Part shown: positions 1 to 6,043 of the stretch, piece by piece
Layout of the letters: the number at the start of each line of letters is the position of its first letter
How positions within the stretch are numbered: the stretch's first letter is position 1
Origin: DATECU01 sp035286745
Lineage (GTDB): Bacteria; Acidobacteriota; Vicinamibacteria; Fen-336
Reading direction: 5' to 3'
Assembly: GCA_035286745.1 (NCBI GenBank)
Contig: DATECU010000022.1
Coordinates: forward strand, 1 to 7,397
Length of the DNA stretch: 7,397 nt
Notes under the pieces: generated by a model
Database searches by the model: none
What the model was told of the DNA's origin: nothing
Seen by the model: only the letters and a program-made list of their open reading frames with translations
Translations under genes and position numbers: made by a program

Positions 1-278
1 ATCGCCGCCACCTCGGTGGTCGCCCCGCCCGCCTCTCGACCTGGCTGCACGTAGGAGGCGACCACCAGCGCGCCCAGGGCGAGCAACACCGCCGGAAAGG
101 CCAGCGGGAGACCGTGGTGGGACGCCGCCGCCCCCAAGTAGCCGCAGAGGGAGATCAGCGGAAAGGTCCGGATGCCGGCGAACAGCTCGGCCCCTCCGTC
201 GGCCGACCTCTCCCGCTCCAGCCCCAAGAGCAGGCCGAGCAAGAGCGCCACCAGCGCGCCGCCGAGGGGCGTGTCCAT
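1..278 (-). CDS. MgtC/SapB (DUF4010-like) membrane protein, N-terminal part
   Basis: The first 92 residues of an integral membrane protein are present; the gene runs off the left edge. The start is the ATG at 278-276, read on the minus strand, with a GGAGG about 8 nt upstream. Three hydrophobic segments lie at about residues 5-20, 36-53 and 58-76. Two motifs mark the MgtC/SapB and DUF4010 group: GLLLGLERE (15-23) at the end of helix 1, and GIRTFPLI (35-42) opening helix 2. The visible part ends in TTEVAA, which commonly leads into the next helix in DUF4010 proteins. MgtC proteins are inner-membrane proteins linked to growth at low magnesium and to virulence. The role of DUF4010 relatives is not established, so no substrate is assigned. 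The gene is divergent from the SDR-like gene, with 83 bp between the starts. The family call is fairly sure; DUF4010 rather than classical MgtC is inferred from the TTEVAA motif. Confidence 0.84.
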   Translation of the reverse strand, partial: MDTPLGGALVALLLGLLLGLERERSADGGAELFAGIRTFPLISLCGYLGAAASHHGLPLAFPAVLLALGALVVASYVQPGREAGGATTEVAA

Positions 279-361
279 GGGTCCATCCTCCGCCGCTATC
301 CTACCCTCCGCTGCTCCCGCCTTGCTCGCACCGCGCGTCCTGAGCTAGGGTTCCCCCGACC

Positions 362-1039
362 ATGGAGGATCTGCTCACTCTCCGGAACCGCGCCGCCGTG
401 GTGGTCGGCGCCGCTTCGGCCATCGGATCGGCCACCGCCCAAATCCCGGCGGAGGCCGGCGCCCGGGTTGCTGTCGTCGATCGGGATCCGGTCTCCACCC
501 CGGACCTGGCGGCGACCCTGGCTGCGGCCGCCGGAGAGACGCTGCCGTTCCCCGGAGATCCGGACGATCCGCGGCTGCCGGCCAGGGTGGTTGCCGAAGT
601 CATCGGGCGCTTTGGCGGGCTCCACATCCTGCTGATGATGGAGGCTGCGCCGGCCGCCGCCCAGGCATGGGTCCACGCCGCCGAAGAGCCGCTGCGCCAC
701 CCCGGTCCTGCCCGCATCCTCTGCCTGGTCCCCATGGCCGCCCGCTACGGCCTTCCGGGCGCCGCCGACCAGGCGGCGAGCGGCGGCTCCCTGATCGCCC
801 TCTGCCGCACCTGGGATCGAGAGCTGGGCCCCCATCGCGTGACGTCTAACGCCGTGGTCCCCGGCCTGATCGGCGACGACCCCGCCTGCCCGATTCCGCC
901 CGCTGTCTTGCCGCGCATCCACGCCGGCCGGGCCGGCCGCGCCCGCGAGGTGGCCAGCGTGTTCCTCTACCTCGCCTCCGACCTCGCCGGCTTCGTGAAC
1001 GGCGCCGTGGTCGGCGTCGACGGCGGGCTCCTGCTTTGA
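362..1039 (+). CDS. SDR-fold protein lacking the catalytic residues (likely pseudoenzyme)
   Basis: The 225-residue length is normal for a classical short-chain dehydrogenase/reductase. The fold is recognisable: a beta1-alpha1 nucleotide loop (VVGAASAIG, 14-22), an acidic end to beta2 (VVDRD, 38-42), a DPDDP turn (66-70), PG(L) after beta6 (167-169), and a typical C-terminus (EVASVFLYLASD, 196-207, then VDGG, 219-222). The active site is missing. Aligned by eye to FabG, catalytic Ser is Pro124, Tyr is Gln137, Lys is Gly141, NNAG is MMEA (92-95), and the TGxxxGIG threonine and second glycine are Val15 and Ala20. Family knowledge says such a protein cannot do SDR redox chemistry; a binding or regulatory role is inferred. 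The ATG at 362 is the first ATG after an in-frame TGA at 341-343. There is no good ribosome site, only TAGGG at 346-350. The stop overlaps the start of the glycosyltransferase gene, so the two are probably co-translated. Confidence 0.85.
   Translation: MEDLLTLRNRAAVVVGAASAIGSATAQIPAEAGARVAVVDRDPVSTPDLAATLAAAAGETLPFPGDPDDPRLPARVVAEVIGRFGGLHILLMMEAAPAAAQAWVHAAEEPLRHPGPARILCLVPMAARYGLPGAADQAASGGSLIALCRTWDRELGPHRVTSNAVVPGLIGDDPACPIPPAVLPRIHAGRAGRAREVASVFLYLASDLAGFVNGAVVGVDGGLLL
1036..1039 (+). promoter_or_regulatory. TTGA stop/start overlap coupling the SDR-like and glycosyltransferase genes
   Basis: The TGA that ends the SDR-like gene (1037-1039) shares two bases with the TTG that starts the glycosyltransferase (1036-1038). 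Downstream of the TTG the reading frame gives a basic leader (MIRSARLLLKP) and then the first membrane helix, so a later start would truncate or lose helix 1. No strong Shine-Dalgarno sequence lies in front. Termination-reinitiation coupling is the natural inference. Confidence 0.7.
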
Positions 1040-3171
1040 TTCGTTCGGCACGCCTTCTGCTCAAGCCCTGGGTGCTGGGCGTCTTCGCCCTGGCCCTCTC
1101 CGCCCGCTTGCTCTTCCTGTTCCTGGCCGAGCAGCCGCTCCTCTACACCCACCAGTACACCTACTTCGGCAACGCCCTGCGCATCGCCGCTCACCCCCAT
1201 CCCGTCGCCTACGTCCTGACCAGCGAGGAGTGGCGGACCTGGGACGGCCACTGGACCATCGCCCCGCTCTACCACATCCTGAGCGGGCTCTTCTTCCGCA
1301 TCTTCGGCCCCTATCTTCTGGCCCTGCGCCTCACCCAGTGCCTGCTCGACTCGCTAACCGCGGTGGCGGTAGCCGCCCTGGGACGCCAGGCCGCGGCCGG
1401 CCGGGCCGGAACTTGGGCCGGCGTGCTCTACGCCCTCTACTGGCCCGCCATCGAGATGCCGACCTGGACCATGACCGAGAACCTGCACACCGTGCTCTTC
1501 ACGGTGGGCCTGGCCCTGGCCGGGCGCGAACAGGCCAGGCCTCGACGCGCTCTCGCCTACCTGGCGGGCGCGGTGCTGGGCTTCGCTTCCCTGACGCGTT
1601 CGGTGTCGACCGGCTTCCTCGGCCTCGCCGCCCTGGCCCGGCTGCGGCGCCGCCGCCTCAGGGAGAGCGTCGTGGCAGCGGCGCTGCTCTTCGCCGGCGG
1701 CGCCACCGCGATCGCCCCCTGGACCGCTCGCAACGTCTTCCTCATCGGCGACCCCGTGCTGGTGGAGTCGGCCGCCTTCGAGAACCTGTGGTGGGCCAAC
1801 AACTTCGTCGACCGGGACCGCTACCGCCGGCAAGAACAGTACGTCCATTCCCAGCCTACTCCTGCCGCCAAACGAGCCGCCGCCCTCCACTTCGCGCTGC
1901 GCGGGATTGAGCGCTGGCCGGATCGCTTCCGGGAGAAGGTGGCCTTGAACTTCCGCCACTTCTTCCGGCCCGAGGGCCTCCAGAACCTGCTCGGCATCGA
2001 GCGTTCGCTCGAGGGCTGGCGGCACCTGGGTTCAGTGTTGCTGGACGACGTGCTACTGTTAGGCGCGTTACCCCTCTTCGCGGCCTTCTTGCTCGGCGGC
2101 CGGGCCTCGCCTCCGCGACGGCTGATCGTCCTCTGGGTCGGCTACTACCTGTTCATGGTGGTGGTTGTCTTCCACAACGAGATCCGCTACCGGAGCGCTT
2201 TCGTGCCCTTCGCCTTCGCCGGCGTGCCCGCGGGTCTGTTGGCCCTGGGCCAGCGGCGGCGGCGCGCCTGGCTCGGCCTGCTGGCCGGCCTCGCGGTGAG
2301 CGTGATGGAGATCCGACCCTACGTCGTCCCCGCCCGCCAGGGCCTTGAGGCCGCGCTCGCCATGCGTTCGACGCGGGCGGCGGTGACCAGCGGCGACTGG
2401 GAGGCTGCCCACCGCCTGGTGGAGGCGGCTGCGGCTCGAGCGCCCCGCTCGGCTCGACCCTGGTTCGACCACGGCCGGGCGCTCGCCTTCTGCGGTCGGC
2501 CCGCCGAGGCGGTCTCCGCCTACCGGCAAGGCGCCACGCTCGCGACACCCGCCAACTGGCGCGCGACCCTGGCCTTGCCCCGCCTCTTGCGCGAGCAAGG
2601 CCGGAGCGATCTGGCGGCGGCGGCGCTCGCCAAGGCCCATCGCTTGAGCTGGGACAACGATCCCTGGCTGGCCCTCGAGATGGCATGGCGCGAGCTACCA
2701 CCGCCGCGGACCGACGAGCTCCAACTGGCGGGAGACGACTACGGCGCGGTGCGTGGTTTCCTGCATCCGCGTGGCGTCGACCCCATGCTCTACCTCCACC
2801 GCCTGGAGTGGAACCAGTACGAGGTGCTCCCCGGGGAAGACCCCCCTTCCGGCCCGCACCGCTGGACCCTGGGCCACGCCTGGCTGCGCCTCTTCCCCAC
2901 CCAACCCGCCGCCAGCTATGAGGTCACGCTGGTGATGGGCACGCCCTTTCCATCGCCGCTCCTTCAGAGCGAGGTGGTGGTGAAGGCGAGCGGCGGTGTC
3001 GATAGGCGCGTTCGACTGGGCCGCGAGCTTGAGAGCTACAGGTTCTCCGCTTCGGCGAGGAGGGGCCAGCCGATCGAGGTGGAGATACGGGCGCCAACCT
3101 GGAGTCGCCTCGGCGAGCCCGCCGCCCAGGGTGTGCGAGTCGATCGCATGACCGTGAAGCCTCTCCCCTGA
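1036..3171 (+). CDS. GT39-type membrane glycosyltransferase with TPR-like and beta-rich C-terminal regions
   Basis: A 711-residue GT-C fold protein of the PMT/ArnT (GT39) superfamily. Such enzymes transfer sugars from lipid-linked donors on the outer face of the inner membrane. Residues 1-430 hold about 11-13 hydrophobic segments. Family-like landmarks are TMTENL (145-150), the loop opener PWTARN (228-233) with a nearby LWWANN (251-256), and EIRYRSAFVPF (382-392), which resembles the RYR..P..P motif. Residues about 448-550 form paired helices resembling two or three TPR units (GRALAFCGRPAEAVSAYRQG, 480-499). Residues about 565-711 look beta-rich (HRWTLGHAWLRLF, 608-620; QGVRVDRMTV, 698-707), like sugar-binding-type C-terminal domains of other bacterial glycosyltransferases. 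The usual acidic residue before the first-loop Tyr is His39-Gln40; Glu64, Glu65 or Asp70 might substitute. The start is TTG, overlapping the SDR stop as TTGA. Acceptor and donor are unknown. The superfamily call is firm, the exact family less so. Confidence 0.88.
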   Translation: MIRSARLLLKPWVLGVFALALSARLLFLFLAEQPLLYTHQYTYFGNALRIAAHPHPVAYVLTSEEWRTWDGHWTIAPLYHILSGLFFRIFGPYLLALRLTQCLLDSLTAVAVAALGRQAAAGRAGTWAGVLYALYWPAIEMPTWTMTENLHTVLFTVGLALAGREQARPRRALAYLAGAVLGFASLTRSVSTGFLGLAALARLRRRRLRESVVAAALLFAGGATAIAPWTARNVFLIGDPVLVESAAFENLWWANNFVDRDRYRRQEQYVHSQPTPAAKRAAALHFALRGIERWPDRFREKVALNFRHFFRPEGLQNLLGIERSLEGWRHLGSVLLDDVLLLGALPLFAAFLLGGRASPPRRLIVLWVGYYLFMVVVVFHNEIRYRSAFVPFAFAGVPAGLLALGQRRRRAWLGLLAGLAVSVMEIRPYVVPARQGLEAALAMRSTRAAVTSGDWEAAHRLVEAAAARAPRSARPWFDHGRALAFCGRPAEAVSAYRQGATLATPANWRATLALPRLLREQGRSDLAAAALAKAHRLSWDNDPWLALEMAWRELPPPRTDELQLAGDDYGAVRGFLHPRGVDPMLYLHRLEWNQYEVLPGEDPPSGPHRWTLGHAWLRLFPTQPAASYEVTLVMGTPFPSPLLQSEVVVKASGGVDRRVRLGRELESYRFSASARRGQPIEVEIRAPTWSRLGEPAAQGVRVDRMTVKPLP

Positions 3172-3282
3172 GGGAAGGGATGATCGCGATTCCGGGGCGC
3201 AACCAAGCCAAGGGGCTATGCAGCGCTCTTGACGGCGCGCCGCGACCGTGCCACGCTCGCGCCGACTACACGCCCATCCCGT

Positions 3283-3303
3283 CGAGCAGCAGCGCGCTGC
3301 TCG
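3283..3303 (+). other. 8-bp perfect hairpin between the glycosyltransferase and lipoprotein genes
   Basis: CGAGCAGC (3283-3290) and GCTGCTCG (3296-3303) are exact inverted repeats around the 5-nt loop AGCGC. No T-tract follows, so it is not a canonical intrinsic terminator. It could end the upstream two-gene transcript with Rho, or sit in the 5' leader of the lipoprotein gene about 40 nt before its start. If translation started at 3180 it would lie inside coding sequence. Confidence 0.45.
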
Positions 3304-3344
3304 GAAAGCGCGTGCGGCTTGATGAATGGAGGATGCGGAGATCC

Positions 3345-3800
3345 ATGAGGCATCTTAGTCCATTTCTCGTCTTCGCTGTTGCCTGGGCCTGTGGCTCGCA
3401 GCAGACCCACTCGCCGCAAACCGACGCCCCTGCTCGGACTCCGACGGCGGCGACGAACCCGCTTGCCAGCGGCAGTTGTCAAGCCCCCATTGAGCAGTTC
3501 TGCGCCGCCTTCCCAGGTGGCCGGTGCCCCACCTACGAAGAGCGCCTGAACCACTATCGTTCGCGCTGCGGCGTCTTCCGCGTTACCGCCGCTCAGTGCC
3601 CGAAGCGCTATCGTTCGCTCAGTGCCTGGGAGCCCCGGCTGGGCGGTTCAGACGAGTACTTCGACCGCAACGGGCAGCTTTTTGCCCGGTACGCCTCCAC
3701 CGACTACTTCGCCTACTGCGGCGATACATCGTTCAACCAGAGCTGGGGCACGCCTCCGTCCTGTCCGGAATCCGCACTCACCACCGACCTGTGTCAGTAG
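3345..3800 (+). CDS. Small Cys-rich putative lipoprotein, unknown function
   Basis: From ATG 3345 the product is 151 residues. It opens with a short basic n-region (MRH), a hydrophobic core (LSPFLVFAVAWA) and Cys16, with AWAC as an imperfect lipobox, which suggests export and lipid anchoring. A Ser/Thr/Pro/Gln-rich linker (about 18-42) follows. The globular part then holds eight further cysteines, an even number that fits four disulfide bonds outside the cytoplasm. It is also rich in aromatic residues (for example DEYFDRNGQLFARYAS), a pattern seen in outer-surface proteins of GC-rich Gram-negatives. The open frame extends up to ATG 3180, but those 55 residues carry no signal and contain a hairpin. 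ATG 3333 is a second candidate, but GGAGG abuts it directly. For ATG 3345, GGAG lies at 3337-3340 with a 4-nt spacer. No known family was recognised. Base composition looks somewhat less GC-rich than the flanking genes. Confidence 0.68.
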   Translation: MRHLSPFLVFAVAWACGSQQTHSPQTDAPARTPTAATNPLASGSCQAPIEQFCAAFPGGRCPTYEERLNHYRSRCGVFRVTAAQCPKRYRSLSAWEPRLGGSDEYFDRNGQLFARYASTDYFAYCGDTSFNQSWGTPPSCPESALTTDLCQ

Positions 3801-3891
3801 GGCGCTCGCCCAGGCCCATGCGCCGTCGGTCGAGGCCGAGGCTGATCCGAAGCTCCGCAGTGAAGCCGGACGCCGGGCTCGCTCGCGTCGT

Positions 3892-3916
3892 GGGGGCGTG
3901 CCGCAAGAACGCCCCC
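3892..3916 (+). other. 8-bp inverted repeat in the GC-rich spacer after the lipoprotein gene
   Basis: GGGGGCGT (3892-3899) and ACGCCCCC (3909-3916) are exact inverted repeats around a 9-nt loop (GCCGCAAGA). The stem lies about 90 bp after the lipoprotein stop and about 110 bp before the tRNA. No T-run follows. It may be a strong GC-only terminator stem, but this is not demonstrable from sequence alone. Confidence 0.4.
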
Positions 3917-3954
3917 GGAGGATCGTGGCGCGCGTCGCGCGGGGCTCGCCGTCG

Positions 3955-3970
3955 CCCCCCCCGCCCCCCC
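3955..3970 (+). repeat. C-homopolymer tract (C8-G-C7)
   Basis: Eight cytosines (3955-3962), one G (3963) and seven cytosines (3964-3970) follow one another in noncoding spacer upstream of the tRNA promoter. Such tracts are prone to slippage and to sequencing error, so the exact length is uncertain. Confidence 0.75.
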
Positions 3971-3979
3971 GCGCCGGCC

Positions 3980-4009
3980 TTGCGCGGCCGCCGGGTCCTG
4001 TTGTATAAA
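3980..4009 (+). promoter_or_regulatory. Candidate sigma70-type promoter for the tRNA gene
   Basis: TATAAA at 4004-4009 is one of the few AT-rich hexamers in this GC-rich spacer, and a TG sits directly before it. TTGCGC at 3980-3985 is a partial -35 match (TTG retained) with an 18-nt spacer. Transcription would begin near 4016, about 9 nt before the mature tRNA. The -10 is convincing, the -35 weak. Confidence 0.5.
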
Positions 4010-4024
4010 GTCGGTTCTCGTCGT

Positions 4025-4099
4025 GGCCCGCTAGCTCAATGGTAGAGCAAGAGACTCTTAATCTCTGGGTTGAAGGTTCGAGTCCTTCGCGGGTCACCA
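4025..4099 (+). tRNA. tRNA-Lys (anticodon CTT)
   Basis: A full cloverleaf can be drawn. The acceptor stem is GGCCCGC (4025-4031) with GCGGGTC (4089-4095), including one G-T pair. The D stem is GCTC/GAGC (4034-4037, 4045-4048). The anticodon stem is AGAGA/TCTCT (4050-4054, 4062-4066) with loop CTCTTAA and anticodon CTT at 4057-4059. The variable loop is GGGTT. The T stem is GAAGG/CCTTC with loop TTCGAGT. The discriminator is A4096 and the CCA end is encoded (4097-4099). It decodes AAG lysine codons, which fits a GC-rich genome. No second copy of its 3' end is seen in the window, so nothing suggests it serves here as an integration site. Confidence 0.97.
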
Positions 4100-4130
4100 A
4101 TCCAATCAACATCCACAGGCCATGATCCAT

Positions 4131-4157
4131 CCGCGCCGGGCGGCGACTCGCCCGCGG
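4131..4157 (+). other. GC-rich inverted repeat downstream of the tRNA
   Basis: CGGGCG (4137-4142) pairs with CGCCCG (4149-4154) around a 6-nt loop. An alternative pairing uses CCGC (4131-4134) and GCGG (4154-4157). It starts about 30 bp after the tRNA and has no T-tract. It may help end or process the tRNA transcript. The rest of the 4100-4359 spacer shows no gene that I can support. Confidence 0.3.
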
Positions 4158-4359
4158 ATTCGCTGACGACCTCCAATCGCTCCCTGTCTTGAGCCCCCGA
4201 CGCCCGACCTGGCGCTGGGAGTGAAGCCGATGATCGCCTGTCCACCGCCGGGCCCAACCGGCCCTGGTCCGCGTATCATGTTCTGGTGCCTGGGCTGAGC
4301 GCGGTGGCTTTCGCCTCACCCTTCGCCCCGGGTCCAACCCGCGTCGGTTGGGAGGCGTG

Positions 4360-5871
4360 GTGAAGCAGCTCGCGACCGCGGAGGGCCTGACGGCGCTCGG
4401 CGCCGCGGAGGACCGGGTGGTGCGGGATGCCCTGCCTGGCCTGACCTCGGGCCTGGCCGTCCTGCAATCCGTCCTGGCCGTCGTGCACGCGCTGGGATCG
4501 CCGATCGAGCGACCGTTGGTCCTTGTCGACGCCGTGTCGGTCGTCGTGGCCGTCGCTTTTCGGGCCTTCTTGGGCCATAGAACCCTCCCCGAGCGTTGGG
4601 CCAATCCGTTCGCCGTCGGCTATGCCTTGGTCGCCATCGCCATCATCCTGATCCACCTCGCCGTGCTGGCCGACCCCATCCAGACCCTGATGCTGGTTCT
4701 GGTGTTGATCGGCGCAGGCTCCGTCCTGCTCTCGTTCGGTGCACTGCTGTCGCTGGCCGCCATAGCCTGGCTCGGCTGGTTCGCGGTCATGGCCGCCCTG
4801 GGCTTCCCGCTCGGTTCGCGTCGATTCGGAATCGCCCTCCTGAGCTCCGCGGCGGTGGCGGCGATGATCCTCGCTGCGCGTCGCAGCACCTTCCGCAGAC
4901 TCGATGAAGCCAGGCGGAGCCTTCGCGAATCGGAGGAAACGCACCGCTTGCTCTTCGACCGGGGCCCCCTGCCGACCTGGGTCTTCGATGCCGAAAGCCT
5001 CCGCTTCCTCGCCGTCAACGAGGCGGCCCTCTCCCACTACGGCTACTCCCGCGACGAGTTCCTCGATCGGACCGTCGAGGCTCTCCGGGCCGAGGGGGCC
5101 CGTCCGCTTCCGCTCGACCACGCCAAGAACGACGCCGGGGTCCCGACCCTGGAGCGGCACCAAACGAGGGGCGGCACCCTCATCGACGTGGAGGTGGTCT
5201 CGCACCGCATCGCCTTCGGGGAGTGGAAGGCCGTGCTCGCGGTTCTCACCGACGTGACGGAACGAATCCGATCCGAAGAGACCCTCCGCAGGAGCCGCGA
5301 GAGCTTCCAGCAGCTGTTCGAGGAAGCACCCATGGGAATGGCGATCATCGGCTCCGACTCACGCTTCGCCCGGGCCAATCGGGCGCTGTGCGACATCCTG
5401 GGCTATACGCGCGAGGAGCTCACCGAGATGACCTTGAGTGGCCTGGTCGCCCCCGCGGATCTGGACCGGCACGTGGCCATCGGCCAGGAGTTCCTTGAGG
5501 GAAGGCGTTCGTCGTTCAAGGTCGAGGCCAGATACCGCAGGAAGAGCGGCGAGCTCTTCTGGGGGAGCTTGACGGTGGAGAGGATCGAGGACTCGACCGG
5601 CCAGATGCTGTTCGTCCTGGCCCTGTTCGACGACATCTCCGAGTCGCGGCACAGGACCGAAGAGCGCGAGCGGATGATCGTTGAATTGCAGGAGGCGCTG
5701 GCCAGCGTCAAGACGCTGCGCGGGCTGATTCCGATCTGCGCCTCGTGCAAGAAGGTTCGCGACGATCAGGGCTACTGGAGCCAGGTGGAGGTCTACGTCC
5801 GGGATCGCTCGGAGGCCGAGTTCTCGCACGGCATTTGCCCCGACTGCCGGAAGAAGCTCTACGGCCGGTGA
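4360..5871 (+). CDS. Membrane-anchored double-PAS sensor with C-terminal Cys4 module
   Basis: From GTG 4360 the product is 503 residues. Residues about 26-171 hold five or six hydrophobic segments, an N-terminal membrane sensor of unassigned type. A short charged helix (about 175-195) leads into two PAS domains, about 193-301 (WVFDAE, VNEAALSHYGYSRDEF, ending DVTERIRSE) and about 315-429 (APMGMAII, ANRALCDILGYTREEL, ending FDDISESRHR). A helix (about 432-455) then precedes GLIPICASCKKVRDDQGYW and FSHGICPDC, which supply Cys460, Cys463, Cys493 and Cys496 plus His490. This tail recurs at the end of PAS and response-regulator proteins in Gram-negative environmental bacteria and looks zinc-binding. 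No kinase, GGDEF, EAL, methyl-accepting or phosphatase domain follows, so the output is unknown; ligand and redox sensing are both possible. GGGAGG (4350-4355) sits 4 nt before GTG 4360. TTG 4348 is the in-frame alternative and adds 4 residues. Confidence 0.88.
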   Translation: MKQLATAEGLTALGAAEDRVVRDALPGLTSGLAVLQSVLAVVHALGSPIERPLVLVDAVSVVVAVAFRAFLGHRTLPERWANPFAVGYALVAIAIILIHLAVLADPIQTLMLVLVLIGAGSVLLSFGALLSLAAIAWLGWFAVMAALGFPLGSRRFGIALLSSAAVAAMILAARRSTFRRLDEARRSLRESEETHRLLFDRGPLPTWVFDAESLRFLAVNEAALSHYGYSRDEFLDRTVEALRAEGARPLPLDHAKNDAGVPTLERHQTRGGTLIDVEVVSHRIAFGEWKAVLAVLTDVTERIRSEETLRRSRESFQQLFEEAPMGMAIIGSDSRFARANRALCDILGYTREELTEMTLSGLVAPADLDRHVAIGQEFLEGRRSSFKVEARYRRKSGELFWGSLTVERIEDSTGQMLFVLALFDDISESRHRTEERERMIVELQEALASVKTLRGLIPICASCKKVRDDQGYWSQVEVYVRDRSEAEFSHGICPDCRKKLYGR

Positions 5872-5903
5872 GCGCACCGGCGCCCCCCTCCTATCATTAG
5901 GTG

Positions 5904-5920
5904 GTCGGCCCTCTGCCGAC
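5904..5920 (+). other. Short hairpin after the PAS gene, possible terminator stem
   Basis: GTCGGC (5904-5909) and GCCGAC (5915-5920) form a perfect 6-bp stem around CCTCT, 33 nt after the PAS stop. No T-run follows. Its position suits transcription termination, but the stem is short. Confidence 0.35.
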
Positions 5921-5970
5921 GACACCAGGTCGACGAGCGCCTTGCGTCAGGCGAGGGCTGCCTTGGATCG

Positions 5971-5979
5971 TGGTACCAT
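5971..5979 (+). promoter_or_regulatory. Weak extended -10-like element before the 107-residue gene
   Basis: TGGTACCAT (5971-5979) fits the extended -10 pattern TGnTAnnAT, 65 nt before the chosen GTG start. No -35 is visible at the right distance; TTGCGT at 5942 is 26 nt away. It may be chance. Confidence 0.22.
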
Positions 5980-6043
5980 TCCGCATTGAGCCGCGTGGGC
6001 CCCTTCCGGCCCCTCCACGAGCCCATGGGAGGAGTTGGCAGCG

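Noticed and set aside
362..1039. SDR-like gene as a decaying pseudogene
   Set aside because: The frame is uninterrupted over 225 codons, the length is normal, non-catalytic fold motifs are preserved, and it is overlapped by the next gene.
296..1051. Long minus-strand open frames (251 and 144 codons) opposite the SDR-like gene
   Set aside because: They are antisense shadows of a GC-rich gene. Their sequence is low-complexity Gly/Arg/Ala with no family motifs, while the plus strand shows a clear SDR fold.
3229..3257. TTGACG (3229-3234) as a -35 for the lipoprotein gene
   Set aside because: The -35 is good, but at 17-nt spacing the -10 would be CACGCT, which is a poor match.
3180..3344. Upstream extension of the lipoprotein reading frame by 55 residues
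   Set aside because: It would bury the signal peptide inside the protein, it spans an 8-bp hairpin, and its purine-rich sequence directly abuts the ATG with no spacer.
4025..4099. tRNA-Lys as an attachment site of an integrated element
   Set aside because: No integrase gene and no repeated tRNA 3' end are visible in the window.
4274..4279. TATCAT as a -10 for the PAS gene
   Set aside because: No -35-like hexamer lies 16-18 nt upstream, and a single hexamer is not enough evidence.
3648..4604. Minus-strand open frame of 318 codons
   Set aside because: It runs through the tRNA gene and opposite parts of two supported genes, and its product is Arg/Thr-rich with no domain.
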